This document shows positions 55,288-64,000 of a DNA stretch of 64,000 nt, piece by piece. The stretch spans positions 62,001 to 126,000 of the forward strand of contig NZ_NKTX01000004.1 in the NCBI RefSeq assembly GCF_003207815.1. Reading direction: 5' to 3'. A model generated the notes under the pieces. It searched no databases, was not told where the DNA came from, and was given only the letters and a program-made list of their open reading frames with translations. This stretch comes from Komagataeibacter oboediens (lineage in GTDB: Bacteria; Pseudomonadota; Alphaproteobacteria; Acetobacterales; Acetobacteraceae). The translations under genes and the position numbers were made by a program. Position 1 is the first letter of the stretch. Every line of letters begins with the position of its first letter.

Positions 55288-55992
55288 ATGACGGCCTCTG
55301 TGGATGTAAAGGCATCTCCTGACCGGCTTTACGGGCGTCAGCGCGGCCATCCGCTGCGTCCCCGCCAGCAGCGGCTTCTGGACCAGACATTGCTCCGGAT
55401 GCGGTTCCCGGAATCCGCCATTGCGGACCCGGCGGCCGGTTTCGGCCACAGGCCGGCGCAGATATGGCTGGAAGTCGGTTTTGGCGGTGGCGAACATTCC
55501 CTGGCCCAGCATGCCGCCCATCCGGATGTCGGCTATATCGCGTGCGAAGTCTTTGAAAACGGGCTGTGTTCCCTGCTGTCCCGCGTCGTGCCGGATGATG
55601 AGGAGGCAACCGCCCCGGTCCCTGATATGCTGCGGATATGGGATGAAGATGCCCGCATCCTGCTGCGCGGCCTGCCCGATGCGTCCATTGACCGCCTGTT
55701 TCTCATGTTTCCTGATCCGTGGCCCAAGTCACGCCATGCGAAGCGGCGTTTTGTCCACCCCGAAACGGTGAAGCAGGCTGCCCGTATCCTGCGTCCGGGT
55801 GCGGTCTGGCGCGTAGCCAGCGATGACCCGACCTATCAGGCATGGGTTGAGGAAGTCATGGGTGCGCAGGAACTGTTTGAAACGGCGCCGCCCGCAACAC
55901 TCCGTCCCGAAGGCTGGCCCCCCACCCGTTACGAAGCCAAGGCGCTGAAAGCAGGCCGTCAGCCATTGTACTGGACCTTTATCCGGCGCTGA
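55288..55992 (+). CDS. trmB: tRNA (guanine-N7-)-methyltransferase
   Basis: This SAM-dependent enzyme has about 234 residues and methylates G46 in the tRNA variable loop. The SAM-binding motif LEVGFGGGEHSLAQHA and the family-specific FPDPWPKSRHAKRRF are both present, as is the C-terminal GWPPTRYEAKALKAGR. The ATG at 55288 gives a normal length. Its placement after metK, whose product it uses, is common in alphaproteobacteria. Confidence 0.95.
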   Translation: MTASVDVKASPDRLYGRQRGHPLRPRQQRLLDQTLLRMRFPESAIADPAAGFGHRPAQIWLEVGFGGGEHSLAQHAAHPDVGYIACEVFENGLCSLLSRVVPDDEEATAPVPDMLRIWDEDARILLRGLPDASIDRLFLMFPDPWPKSRHAKRRFVHPETVKQAARILRPGAVWRVASDDPTYQAWVEEVMGAQELFETAPPATLRPEGWPPTRYEAKALKAGRQPLYWTFIRR

Positions 55993-56002
55993 GAGACGGT
56001 TG

Positions 56003-56085
56003 GAAAAGTTTTTGGTGAAGCTTTTTTCAAAAAGCTTCAGGAATGCCGCCTTTTAACAAGGCAGCAGCCAGAAATTTTTATTCTT
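56003..56085 (+). repeat. Dispersed double-hairpin repeat, full copy (E)
   Basis: The order is GAAAAGTTTTTGGTGAAGC, hairpin 1 GAAGCTTTTTTCAAAAAGCTTC (perfect 10-bp arms), hairpin 2 with GCCGCCTTTTAACAAGGC, and CAGCCAGAAATTTTTATT. It lies between convergent trmB and the SDR gene. Confidence 0.88.
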
Positions 56086-56091
56086 TCTCAT

Positions 56092-57033
56092 TTATGACAG
56101 CGATGTGCCGGTCAGCCGCTCCGCCACCTGCCACAGCCGTCGTGCAATGGTCAGGTCGCGGGCGGCGGGCGGAACGAAGGCGTCGGTAACATGTCCTCGA
56201 CGTTCACCCTGGCCGCTCGGTCCGTAATAGCCACCATCACGAGCTTCCGGCGCCATGGCTGCGAATTCGATGGGCAGCGCGCCGTGGGCTGCGGACTGTC
56301 CCATAAGGCGGAACGCCCAGACCGCGCCGATGCGGGTAAGCCGTTCCTGCAACCCCTGTTCCGTATCCAGCCTGCTGGTGGCGATATCGGTCCTGGCCCA
56401 GCCGGGATGGGCGGCAATGGAATGCAGGGGCCAGCCGTGCGTGCGCGCCTGACGGTCCAGTTCGAGCGCCAGGATCAGGTCGGCCAGCTTGCTTTGCCGG
56501 TAGGCGCGGAAGGGGGCATAACGGCGGCGGGCCTGCAGGTCGTCAAACACGATCTGCCCGGTCAGGGCGGCAAGGCTTGCCACCGTCACCACCCGGCCAC
56601 CGTGCGGGACCGCGCATAACAGGGGTCGCAGGCGGGCCGTCAGTGCAAAGGGACCAAGGAAATTGGTGCCAAACTGCATTTCGAAACCATCGCGTGTTTC
56701 CATGCGGTGCGGTGTGCCCATGACGCCCGCGTTGTTGACCAGAACGTCCAGCCTGTCGGTTTCCTCCGCCAGTGCATGGGCAAAGGTCGCGATTGATTCA
56801 AGGCTCGAGACATCAAGCAGCCGGAACGTGGCATCCGCCCCGGGCGCGTCAAGCTGCAGGCGCGTCAGTGCGGCCAGTCCCTTGTCGGGATTGCGCCCCG
56901 TCAGGATGACCCGGGCCCCGCGTGACGCCAGGCCAAGGGCCGTCTGGTAGCCAAGGCCGCCAGTGGCCCCGGTGACAAGGGCAAGGCGTCCGTCCATGCG
57001 TGGGGCCTGCCGAATGGTCCAGTGTCTGGTCAT
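56092..57033 (-). CDS. Short-chain dehydrogenase/reductase (retinol dehydrogenase-like)
   Basis: This 313-residue SDR has the cofactor motif LVTGATGGLGYQTALGLASRG near residue 20, VNNAGVMG near residue 95, and an active site with Ser in VVTVASLAALTG and YRQSKLADL (YxxxK: Tyr-Arg-Gln-Ser-Lys). The arrangement, with the long C-terminal WARTDIATS segment, resembles the retinol dehydrogenase/WWOX-like subgroup. The substrate is unknown. The start overlaps the DedA stop by ATGA, so they share an operon. A longer upstream frame to 57528 is a shadow of dedA. Confidence 0.87.
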   Translation of the reverse strand: MTRHWTIRQAPRMDGRLALVTGATGGLGYQTALGLASRGARVILTGRNPDKGLAALTRLQLDAPGADATFRLLDVSSLESIATFAHALAEETDRLDVLVNNAGVMGTPHRMETRDGFEMQFGTNFLGPFALTARLRPLLCAVPHGGRVVTVASLAALTGQIVFDDLQARRRYAPFRAYRQSKLADLILALELDRQARTHGWPLHSIAAHPGWARTDIATSRLDTEQGLQERLTRIGAVWAFRLMGQSAAHGALPIEFAAMAPEARDGGYYGPSGQGERRGHVTDAFVPPAARDLTIARRLWQVAERLTGTSLS

Positions 57034-57698
57034 GTGTCCGCCTGTTCCTTGGGTTGATGCATTTCCTTCAGGGCTGCGGCTTCCACCTGCGCCGTCAGGC
57101 GCGCTTCGTGCCGGCGCAGGAAGATGATGGCGCATACCATCACAATTCCGCCCACTATTGCGACGGTTATGCCCACCGGGCCGGAAATGCGTGTGATCCT
57201 GTGGCCCAGATAATAGGCGGCATAGGCATATCCACCGGCCCATATCGTGCCGCCCAGCGCATTGTACACCAGAAATCTGGACCACGGCATATGGTTGGCC
57301 CCCGCCAGCAGGGCCACGAATACACGCAGGATGGCAAGGAACCGTCCCGCGCAGACGATGATCCCCCCATACCGCGCGAACAGATAGCGGCCGGTCTGGA
57401 GGCGCCGCAGCGTCAGCCCCACCTTGGGCCCATGGCGTTCCAGCAGCGGGTAGCCAAGCCAGCGTCCGATCAGGTAGCCAAGGTTGTCCCCTGTAATCGC
57501 GCCCACGATCGCGGCCGTCGCCACCCATGCAATATCCAGCCGGTGGGTGGTGGCGCAGTAGATCGCGGCCGAAATGACCAGGGTTTCCGCCGGCAGGGGG
57601 ATTCCCATGCTTTCCAGCATGACAATGACGCCAATCACGCCATAGCCGTAATGCTGGAAAAGATGTTCAAGATGCTGAAGCAGCGGACTACCTGTCAC
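57030..57698 (-). CDS. DedA-family membrane protein
   Basis: This inner-membrane protein has about 222 residues and contains the DedA (SNARE-associated) motifs LESMGIPLPAETLVISAAI, GDNLGYLIGRWLG and the conserved Arg in AGRFLAILRVFVALLAG. The family is involved in undecaprenyl-phosphate recycling and membrane homeostasis. The start is uncertain: GTG at 57698 gives the usual N-terminus just before the YGYGVIGV segment. Starts at 57797 or 57830 would run into the divergent peptidase gene. No clear ribosome site is seen for any. Confidence 0.85.
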   Translation of the reverse strand: MTGSPLLQHLEHLFQHYGYGVIGVIVMLESMGIPLPAETLVISAAIYCATTHRLDIAWVATAAIVGAITGDNLGYLIGRWLGYPLLERHGPKVGLTLRRLQTGRYLFARYGGIIVCAGRFLAILRVFVALLAGANHMPWSRFLVYNALGGTIWAGGYAYAAYYLGHRITRISGPVGITVAIVGGIVMVCAIIFLRRHEARLTAQVEAAALKEMHQPKEQADT

Positions 57699-57795
57699 AA
57701 ATAAAAAGAGTATGTAGGGTATGGACGACAGAGCGTAAAACGCGGTGTGTGCAATTCCGATACCATTGTCACGCACAAATGGCAGGAGCAAGAAC

Positions 57796-59793
57796 ATGAC
57801 CCAGTCCAGCACCAGCGCCACGACAGGCACCGGGGTGCGCCCCTATGGCACATGGCCCTCACCCGTCAGCGCGGCACTTGTGGCGGGAAAGACGGTTTCC
57901 CTGTCGGATGTGCGGGTGGATGGGCGTGACATCTACTGGATCGAGGGGCGCCCGGCCGAAGGGGGACGGCGCGTGCTGGTCCGTGCCCGTGCGGGACAGG
58001 TGGAAGACGTGACCCCTGCCCCGTTTGATGTCGGCACCCGGGTACATGAATATGGCGGCGGTGCGTATGCGGTGTGTCAGGGTATCATTGCGTTCAGCAA
58101 CCGTCGCGACGGCAGCCTGTGGCTGGTGGAAGGCGGGACGCCGCGCTGCCTCTCGACCGGGGCTGGGCTGTGGTATGCCGACCTGACACTCAGCCCCGAC
58201 GGCCGCTTCCTGTTCTGCGTGCGGGAAGACCACCGCGCGGAAGACGAGGAACCTGCCGCCGCCATCGTGGTGCTGGACTGTACGGCGACGGTGGATCCTG
58301 CGTTCAATGGGGGGACACCGCTGGTCATGGGGCCGGATTTCCTGTCTTCCCCCCGCCCCTCGCCCGATGGGCGGTATATGGCATGGATCGAATGGGACCA
58401 TCCCGCCATGCCGTGGGATGCGACGCGCCTGCGTGTCGCCACCCTGCTGCAGGAAGGCGATGATCCGCCGCGCCTTGCCGCCCCGTGGAGTGCCGCGGGC
58501 GATGACGCGCAGATGGAATCGGTCATTGAACCCTGCTGGGACGCGGCGGGGCGGTTGCTGGCGCTGTCTGATCGCAGCGGATGGTGGAATCTTTACCGGT
58601 TCGATACGACGTCCTCCCCCCCCGTGGCGCTGGCCCCCATGGAAGCCGAAATCGGCCAGCCCCACTGGGTGTTCGGCCTGCGCAGTTACGTGCCGCTGGC
58701 GGATGGCAGCATCCTTGCCATGGTCATCAACGATGGCGATACCCGGATGGTTTCCATCCGTGACGGCGTGGTGACGCCGCTGGACCTTGGCCACCCGTCC
58801 GGCTGCCCCGTCCCGGTGGAAGGGGACGGGTTCGCGTGGCTGGATGCGCCGCCTGATAACGCGGCGGCGGTCGTGCGCGGCCAGCCGGGCCATGCGCCAC
58901 AGGTGCTGCGGCGGGCAACGGAGCTGCCGCTGGCGGCAGCCGACATCGCCCGCCCTGCCCCGATCCATTTTCCCCTGCCCGGTGGTGAGGGCACGGGACA
59001 TGCCTTTTTCTATGCGCCCGCCAATACCCGGTATCGCGGGCCGGACGGCGAAAAGCCGCCGCTGGTTGTTGTCGCCCATGGGGGCCCGACCGGACGCGCC
59101 AATCCCGCCTTTTCATTCAAGGTGCAGTGGTGGACCAGCCGGGGGTTCGCCGTGGTTGACGTCAATTATGGTGGTTCGACCGGTTTTGGCCGCGCCTACC
59201 GGCAACGGCTGGAACGGCAGTGGGGCGTGGTGGACGTGGATGACTGCATTGCCGCCTGCCAGTACCTTGCCACGACCGGGCAGGTTGACCCGGCCCGTAT
59301 CGTCATACGTGGCAGCAGCGCGGGCGGTCTGACCGTGCTGCTGGCACTGGCGCGCTCCAGCCTGTTCGCGGCGGGTACCAGTCTGTATGGCGTGACCGAC
59401 CTGCGGGCTCTGGCGCAGGATACCCACAAGTTTGAATCACGTTATCTGGATACGCTGGTTGGTCCCTACCCTGCGGATGAGGCAACCTATCTGGCCCGTT
59501 CGCCCATAACACAGGTGGCGGACATCCGGGTGCCGGTCCTGTTCCTGCAGGGGCTGGATGACCGGGTGGTGCCCCCCGCGCAGGCACGGTCCATGGTCGC
59601 CGCCCTGCGCGGACGTGGGGTGCCGTGTGCATTGTACGAGTTTGAGGGCGAAGGCCATGGTTTCCGGCAGGAAGCCACCATCCGGCAGGCATGGGAACTG
59701 GAACTGGCATTTTACCAGCAGGTGCTCAGGCTGCCCGTCTCCCCTGCCCTGCGCGTGGCCCTGATTGCTGACCCCCAGCCCTCCCACGCATAA
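57796..59793 (+). CDS. S9-family serine peptidase (prolyl oligopeptidase-like)
   Basis: This 665-residue cytosolic peptidase has an N-terminal beta-propeller-like half with blades such as LTLSPDGRFLFCVREDH and RPSPDGRYMAWIEWD. The C-terminal alpha/beta-hydrolase has nucleophile Ser in RGSSAGGLTVLLAL, Asp in GLDDRVVPPAQA and His in EGEGHGFRQEA. The layout matches acylaminoacyl-peptidase or DPP-type S9 enzymes, which remove N-terminal blocked residues or dipeptides. The ATG at 57796 follows an AGGAGC site. There is no signal peptide. Confidence 0.9.
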   Translation: MTQSSTSATTGTGVRPYGTWPSPVSAALVAGKTVSLSDVRVDGRDIYWIEGRPAEGGRRVLVRARAGQVEDVTPAPFDVGTRVHEYGGGAYAVCQGIIAFSNRRDGSLWLVEGGTPRCLSTGAGLWYADLTLSPDGRFLFCVREDHRAEDEEPAAAIVVLDCTATVDPAFNGGTPLVMGPDFLSSPRPSPDGRYMAWIEWDHPAMPWDATRLRVATLLQEGDDPPRLAAPWSAAGDDAQMESVIEPCWDAAGRLLALSDRSGWWNLYRFDTTSSPPVALAPMEAEIGQPHWVFGLRSYVPLADGSILAMVINDGDTRMVSIRDGVVTPLDLGHPSGCPVPVEGDGFAWLDAPPDNAAAVVRGQPGHAPQVLRRATELPLAAADIARPAPIHFPLPGGEGTGHAFFYAPANTRYRGPDGEKPPLVVVAHGGPTGRANPAFSFKVQWWTSRGFAVVDVNYGGSTGFGRAYRQRLERQWGVVDVDDCIAACQYLATTGQVDPARIVIRGSSAGGLTVLLALARSSLFAAGTSLYGVTDLRALAQDTHKFESRYLDTLVGPYPADEATYLARSPITQVADIRVPVLFLQGLDDRVVPPAQARSMVAALRGRGVPCALYEFEGEGHGFRQEATIRQAWELELAFYQQVLRLPVSPALRVALIADPQPSHA

Positions 59794-59813
59794 GAAGCTG
59801 TCTGATCCGGACG

Positions 59814-59892
59814 AAAGGTTTTTGGTGAATCCTTTTCAAAAAGATTCAGATAACGCCGCCTTTATGGAAAAAGGCGGCACCCGGAAACTTTC
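59814..59892 (+). repeat. Dispersed double-hairpin repeat, full copy (F)
   Basis: GAAAGGTTTTTGGTGAATCC, hairpin 1 (GAATCCTTTTCAAAAAGATTC), hairpin 2 (GCCGCCTTTATGGAAAAAGGCGGC) and CACCCGGAAACTTTC occur in the usual order. It lies between the convergent peptidase and sugar-porter genes, next to an ordinary terminator. Confidence 0.88.
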
Positions 59893-59910
59893 ATGACTTC
59901 ACCTGACGCA

Positions 59911-59945
59911 AAACGGGCGCCCCTGACCGGGACGCCCGTTTTTTA
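59911..59945. terminator. Bidirectional terminator before the sugar porter stop
   Basis: AAACGGGCG (59911-59919) and CGCCCGTTT (59933-59941) form the stem and a T-run follows on the plus strand. The A-run on the other side allows use by the leftward gene too. Confidence 0.8.
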
Positions 59946-59977
59946 ATGCTACCGACCGAACCCGGCGGTGTGGAGTA

Positions 59978-61456
59978 TTATTCTTCTTCCTCGACAATGG
60001 CGGTGTTGCCGCGTGTCGGACGGAAGCGACCCTCGCGCAGTGCTTCCTCGATGTCTTCCAGCGAGGCGCCGCGCGTTTCAGGCACCATGAAATACACGAA
60101 CAGGACCGACAGCAGGTTCACCCCGGCGTAGAACCACATCGTGCCGCCCAGCGTGATCTTGGTGACCAGCGTCAGCGCCGTACTGGTCACCAGCAGGTCA
60201 CTGCCCCACAGCATGGCCGAATGCAGGCTGGTGGCGTTGCCACGCATGGACAGCGGGAACATTTCCGCCCCCAGCAGCCAGCCCACGACCTGGATGCCAC
60301 CGGCATTGAACACCATGAACAGCAGCATGAAGGCAATGATCAGCCAGCTGCCCATGCTGCCCGGCTGCGGGTGCAGCAGGAACATGATGCCAAGGCCGAT
60401 CAGGCTGAGCACGCTGCCCGGTCCCATGACCAGCACAAGCCTGCGGCGACCGATGCGGTCGACAATGTTCGACCCCAGCACGGTCATGACCAGATAGATG
60501 ATCGAGATGCCGATGCTGGCCATAAGCGCGGATGAGCTGCCAAACCCCGCATCCGACAGGAAGGTCGGCGCGTAGTAGATCATCATTTCCAGGCCGCCTG
60601 CCTGCGTGAAGAAGGCGACGCCAAGTGCGGCCACAAGGGCCGGGCGCACCCATGGCTGGCGCAGGCCACGCCAGCCGATGTCGCGCGGGTCGGTTTCCTC
60701 GTTCGCATTGGCGTGGATGCGGCGCATTTCGCGGCGGATGTCACGTTCGGAGGTACGGATGCGCTGCAGCTGCTCCAGCGCGGAATCAAGGCTTTCATGT
60801 TCTGCCGCCCAGCGCGGGCTTTTGGGCAGGAAGAACATGGAAATGAACACGATGGCAGCAGGAATGGCGGCGATCGCCACCATCGGCCGCCAGCCCCATG
60901 CATCACGTGCGGCAAAGCCGATGATGTTGGCGGCGAAGATGCCGATGCCAATGGCGATGTTGAACATCGTGACCATGTGCCCGCGCTTGTGCGCTGGCGC
61001 CAGTTCCGAGATGTACATGGGTACCACCTGCGTGGATCCGCCAACCGCCAGCCCGAGGAACACACGTGAAATGATCAGCGTGTAGACATCGGGCGAGAAG
61101 GCGCAGGCCAGCGCGCCCAGCACGAAAATGGCCGTCACGATCATGATGGACTTGCGGCGCCCGTAATGTTCGGACATCCACCCGGTCAGCAGCGATCCCA
61201 TCACGGCGCCAGCCAGAATGGCGGAGGCTACCATCTCCTGATAGAAGCTGCTGAGGTGGAAATCATGCGTGATCAGCAGCAGCGCCCCCGAGACGATCCC
61301 GGTATCGTAACCATAGAGGCCGCCACAGATTGCGGCCACGATGGCTGCGAGCCATAAGGTCTTGCGTGCGTTGGGGGAAATCTCGATCTGGGACATGTCG
61401 GGCAACGGTTCCGTTGCCTCTGGCGTGGGGTGTGCTGGTGGGGTCTGGTTATTCAT
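59978..61456 (-). CDS. Sugar porter (MFS, proton symporter type)
   Basis: This 492-residue 12-helix transporter of the sugar porter family has helix 1 motif GGLYGYDTGIVSGALL and loop GWMSEHYGRRKSIM. It also has RVFLGLAVGGSTQVVPMYISELAPAHKRG and the C-terminal VPETRGASLEDIEE (PETKG-like), all diagnostic. It resembles GalP/XylE-type hexose or pentose symporters; the sugar is not determinable. The ATG at 61456 follows AAGG-cacccgc; the frame upstream is not conserved. An acidic VEEEE tail ends the protein. Confidence 0.92.
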   Translation of the reverse strand: MNNQTPPAHPTPEATEPLPDMSQIEISPNARKTLWLAAIVAAICGGLYGYDTGIVSGALLLITHDFHLSSFYQEMVASAILAGAVMGSLLTGWMSEHYGRRKSIMIVTAIFVLGALACAFSPDVYTLIISRVFLGLAVGGSTQVVPMYISELAPAHKRGHMVTMFNIAIGIGIFAANIIGFAARDAWGWRPMVAIAAIPAAIVFISMFFLPKSPRWAAEHESLDSALEQLQRIRTSERDIRREMRRIHANANEETDPRDIGWRGLRQPWVRPALVAALGVAFFTQAGGLEMMIYYAPTFLSDAGFGSSSALMASIGISIIYLVMTVLGSNIVDRIGRRRLVLVMGPGSVLSLIGLGIMFLLHPQPGSMGSWLIIAFMLLFMVFNAGGIQVVGWLLGAEMFPLSMRGNATSLHSAMLWGSDLLVTSTALTLVTKITLGGTMWFYAGVNLLSVLFVYFMVPETRGASLEDIEEALREGRFRPTRGNTAIVEEEE

Positions 61457-61520
61457 GCGGGTGCCTTTTCCTTCCTTCTTCTTATAATTCATCCGTAACG
61501 GCCGGGTTCCCGGGGCGGGG

Positions 61521-62957
61521 TCAACCGTCCCGGAGGGCATGGGTCTGCACGGCGGCTTTCATGCTGGCGACCTGACGCAGTGCGTCACGCAGGCGGGACC
61601 AGTCATCGGCCGTCGCGATGGGCTGCCAGATGGCTTCCACCGTTTCGACAGACATCACGCACGCGATCCCATTGTGGAAATATGGCTGTGACAGATCGAC
61701 GCCCGGCACCGGTTCATGGCGCATGATCCGGTCGTGCAGGGATCGGAAACTGTCCTGCGCATAAAAGTCTCCACGCGGTCCTGTTACGGCACGTTTCTGG
61801 CTCTGTTCGCCACCATACCAGTCAAAAAATGGAAATTCAAACCCAATCTGGCTTTCATCCATGAAAGAAAAAAGACATTCACGCAGACTGGTGGATGATT
61901 TTCTTGAAATATCTTTCAGCCCAAGCCGATTAAGCACTGAAATATCAAGAAAACGTTCATATCGTTCCCAGAAGTCATCAAAAATACTTTGGATGTTCTC
62001 AAGCGTGGAAAGGGAAAGCAGGCATTCTCCCAGCCGTGCCACATTCCACATCATCGCCTCTGGCTGGCGGCCGTAGGCATACAGGCCGGAATGATCGAAA
62101 TAGGCGGCGGTGAAGGTCGGGTTGAACGTGGGCGCGAACCGCCATGGCCCGTAATCGAAACTTTCGCCGGTAATGTTGATGTTATCGGTGTTCAGCACCC
62201 CGTGCACGAAGCCGGCCGTCATCCACTGCGCGGTCATTTCGGCAATGCGGGTCGTGGCGGCGTCATACAGGGCGGCGGCAGGATCAGCAGCACCAGCGAG
62301 GTGGGGGTAGTAGGTTTCGATCACATATTCCACCAGCCGGGTCAGGCTGGCGCGGTCCTGATGGGCGACAAGGCGCTGGAACGTGCCGATGCGGATATGG
62401 GAATGGCTCAGCCGCGCCAGAACGCATGAACGCGTGGGGGACGGTTCGTCGCCACGGTGCAGGTTTTCCCCCGTTTCCACCACGCTCAGCGTGCGCGAGG
62501 TCCGTACGCCCGCGGCATCCAGCCGTTCGCTGGCCAGGATTTCGCGCACGCCCCCCTTTAGCGTCAGGCGGCCATCGCCACCACGTGACCATGGCGTGGT
62601 GCCGCTGCCCTTGGTGCCAATATCCAGCACGCGCCGGTCCACGCTGTCCTCCAGCTGCGCAAACAGGAAGCCGCGCCCGTCCCCCAGGTCGGGGTTGTAC
62701 GCCCGGAACTGATGGCCGTGATAGCGCAGGGCCAGTGGCTGCGGCAGCGAACCGGGCAGGGGATCGAAATATCCGAAATGGCGCACCCATTCTGCGTCAC
62801 TGAGCGTATCCAGCCCGATGCGGGGTGAGACGTCATCATTCCGGTAGCGCAGGATGTGCGCGGGGAAGGCGGCGGCCTGCACCACGTCATAGAATTCATC
62901 CCCCAGCCTGCTGTGATGGGTCAGGGGAATGTAATGGTCAGAAAATGGCATTTTCAT
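61521..62957 (-). CDS. selO: Protein adenylyltransferase SelO (YdiU family)
   Basis: This pseudokinase of about 478 residues transfers AMP to protein hydroxyls in redox homeostasis. The glycine-rich LDIGTKGSGTTPWSRGGDGR and LTLKGGVREILASERL regions lead into FVHGVLNTDNINITGESFDYGP, the SelO catalytic loop and metal-binding DYG. There is no C-terminal selenocysteine or Cys; the end is HALRDG. The Met at 62957 (MKMPFSDHYIPL) matches the family start; the frame before it reads through the neighbouring gene's end. It follows the hydratase-family gene by 22 bp. Confidence 0.92.
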   Translation of the reverse strand: MKMPFSDHYIPLTHHSRLGDEFYDVVQAAAFPAHILRYRNDDVSPRIGLDTLSDAEWVRHFGYFDPLPGSLPQPLALRYHGHQFRAYNPDLGDGRGFLFAQLEDSVDRRVLDIGTKGSGTTPWSRGGDGRLTLKGGVREILASERLDAAGVRTSRTLSVVETGENLHRGDEPSPTRSCVLARLSHSHIRIGTFQRLVAHQDRASLTRLVEYVIETYYPHLAGAADPAAALYDAATTRIAEMTAQWMTAGFVHGVLNTDNINITGESFDYGPWRFAPTFNPTFTAAYFDHSGLYAYGRQPEAMMWNVARLGECLLSLSTLENIQSIFDDFWERYERFLDISVLNRLGLKDISRKSSTSLRECLFSFMDESQIGFEFPFFDWYGGEQSQKRAVTGPRGDFYAQDSFRSLHDRIMRHEPVPGVDLSQPYFHNGIACVMSVETVEAIWQPIATADDWSRLRDALRQVASMKAAVQTHALRDG

Positions 62958-62979
62958 ATACTTTATGTGTGATAATAAA

Positions 62980-64000
62980 TTATCGTCTGTCCGGACCGGC
63001 GGTGCCCAGGCCCAGGGGTGAACAGGCATGGTCATGCAGACAGGCTGCAATTTCATGCGGGGAAACGGCATTAACGCATTCGGGTCTCCAGTTTGGGGCA
63101 TTATCCTTGTCAATCAGGCGGGCGCGCACGCCTTCGGCAAAGTCGGGACGCAGTAGCAGGTGGCAGACCAGCTGGAATTCCTGTTCCAGCACATGGTCCA
63201 GATCCGGCAGGGTGCGGGCGGCATGGTAGGCCGCCAGTGTCAGGCACAGCGAAAACGGGCAGGCACGCGTCATTGCCGCCAGGTCGTCACGCGCCCAGTC
63301 GGCCTTATGCGCCTGCAGCCTGCGTAGCAGGTCGGGCAGGTCGGGCGCATCATAGACGGTCGCGATGGCTGCCGTGTCCGGTCCCCCTGGCATCGGGGGA
63401 CATGGCGGGAGGCTGTCCATGACCCGGCCCGCAGGTGTGTGGGTCAGCGCCTGCCTTATGGCGTCCAGCGTGGTGGAATGGGCCATCCGGTCGGCAAATC
63501 CCGCATCCAGCGCCATTGTCGCGTTCATTCGTCCGCCCGTCAGCGCAAGGCGCAGTCCGCTCATGCCGGGCGCGCGGGACAGCAGGTAGGACCCGCCCGC
63601 GTCCGGCGTAAGCGCAATGGCGGTTTCCGGCATGGCGAGGACGGCGCGTTCGGTCACGATCCGGTACCGGACATGGCCACCCAGCCCGATCCCGCCACCC
63701 ATGGCGATGCCATCCATGAAGGACACGACCGGCTTTGGATACCCGGCAAGCGTGGCGGCAAGGCGGTAGCTGCGCCGGAAGGGCATGGCCCCGGCCTCAA
63801 GACCATGTGTTGCCAGCCGGTCGCGTATGGCGCGGATATCGCCCCCCGCGCAGAAGGCGCGCGGGCTGGCGCTGTCGATCAGCACGGTTTCGACCGCCCC
63901 ATCGTCACGCCACGCGCGCAGGCAGGCGTCAATGCGGTCCAGCATGTCCATGTTCAGGGCGTTGAGTGCCGCAGGCCTGTTGAGCGTAATGCGGCCCAGC
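62980..64000 (-). CDS. Enoyl-CoA hydratase/isomerase family protein, 3-hydroxyisobutyryl-CoA hydrolase-like (partial, N-terminus off window)
   Basis: About 339 residues of a crotonase-fold protein are visible; the first residues are beyond the right edge (in-frame LGRITLNRPAALNALNMDML is readable at the edge). The oxyanion-hole motif SPRAFCAGGDIRAIRD and FMDGIAMGGGIGLGGHVRYR are clear, with MPETAIALTPDAGGSYLLSR following. The length and the C-terminal extension with FAEGVRARLIDKDNAPNW are typical of 3-hydroxyisobutyryl-CoA hydrolases of valine breakdown. The link to the ETF system in the same window is only suggestive. Confidence 0.88.
   Translation of the reverse strand, partial: LGRITLNRPAALNALNMDMLDRIDACLRAWRDDGAVETVLIDSASPRAFCAGGDIRAIRDRLATHGLEAGAMPFRRSYRLAATLAGYPKPVVSFMDGIAMGGGIGLGGHVRYRIVTERAVLAMPETAIALTPDAGGSYLLSRAPGMSGLRLALTGGRMNATMALDAGFADRMAHSTTLDAIRQALTHTPAGRVMDSLPPCPPMPGGPDTAAIATVYDAPDLPDLLRRLQAHKADWARDDLAAMTRACPFSLCLTLAAYHAARTLPDLDHVLEQEFQLVCHLLLRPDFAEGVRARLIDKDNAPNWRPECVNAVSPHEIAACLHDHACSPLGLGTAGPDRR

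Overview
The window is high-GC DNA from an acetic acid bacterium (Acetobacteraceae, most like Komagataeibacter/Gluconacetobacter). This is inferred from a full pqqABCDE operon without pqqF, an alphaproteobacterial nitrogen-type PTS cluster (hprK-rapZ-EIIA-HPr-EI), a b/b' type F0 ATP synthase operon, ChvG/ChvI-type regulators, an ETF/ETF-QO set and an FNR-type regulator with perfect FNR boxes. No phage, insertion sequence or CRISPR array was seen. About 63 protein genes, three tRNA genes (Arg-ACG, Ala-CGC, Ala-GGC) and several regulatory structures are supported.

Layout. 0-3.2 kb: Mla-type lipid ABC transporter (ATPase cut by the left edge), a Bcr/CflA efflux pump and guanylate kinase. 3.3-7.5 kb: an SDR and an RND permease with no adaptor gene. 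7.5-13.5 kb: tRNA-Arg, a lone cytochrome b, a DUF2721 protein, a porin and a Gfo/Idh/MocA oxidoreductase. 13.6-18.7 kb: two lipid-linked glycosyltransferases directly behind the F0 operon atpI-B-E-F'-F. 18.8-25.6 kb: a secreted two-repeat protein, purH and the PTS-Ntr cluster. 25.6-30.8 kb: small proteins, tRNA-Ala, then hemE-HAD-hemJ (leftward) and maf (rightward) around a non-coding segment that is the best candidate for the chromosomal replication origin. 31-37 kb: MATE pump, a candidate small RNA, and etfA/etfB/ETF-QO. 36.8-41.3 kb: a low-oxygen module (ompW-hemN-2OG oxygenase, a small possible acyltransferase, and the FNR-type regulator) with two perfect FNR boxes. 42.8-46.0 kb: PQQ operon. 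46.0-48.5 kb: ChvGI. 48.7-56.0 kb: grpE, dnaK, dnaJ, dapB, metK, trmB. 56.1-64.0 kb: SDR, DedA, S9 peptidase, sugar porter, SelO and an enoyl-CoA hydratase family protein cut by the right edge.

The most notable signal is at 29.55-30.02 kb, between hemE and maf. This is the classical alphaproteobacterial oriC neighbourhood. It has an A/G-rich low-GC tract, several DnaA-box-like 9-mers, and 15 copies of the tetramer GTAC in about 435 bp. The GTAC array continues into the first codons of maf, where it coincides with runs of codons rare in this genome. That suggests selection on the DNA itself, perhaps for methylation or binding by an origin regulator, by analogy with GATC at E. coli oriC. A second signal is a dispersed family of about 80-bp double-hairpin repeats, placed mostly at the 3' ends of convergent genes.
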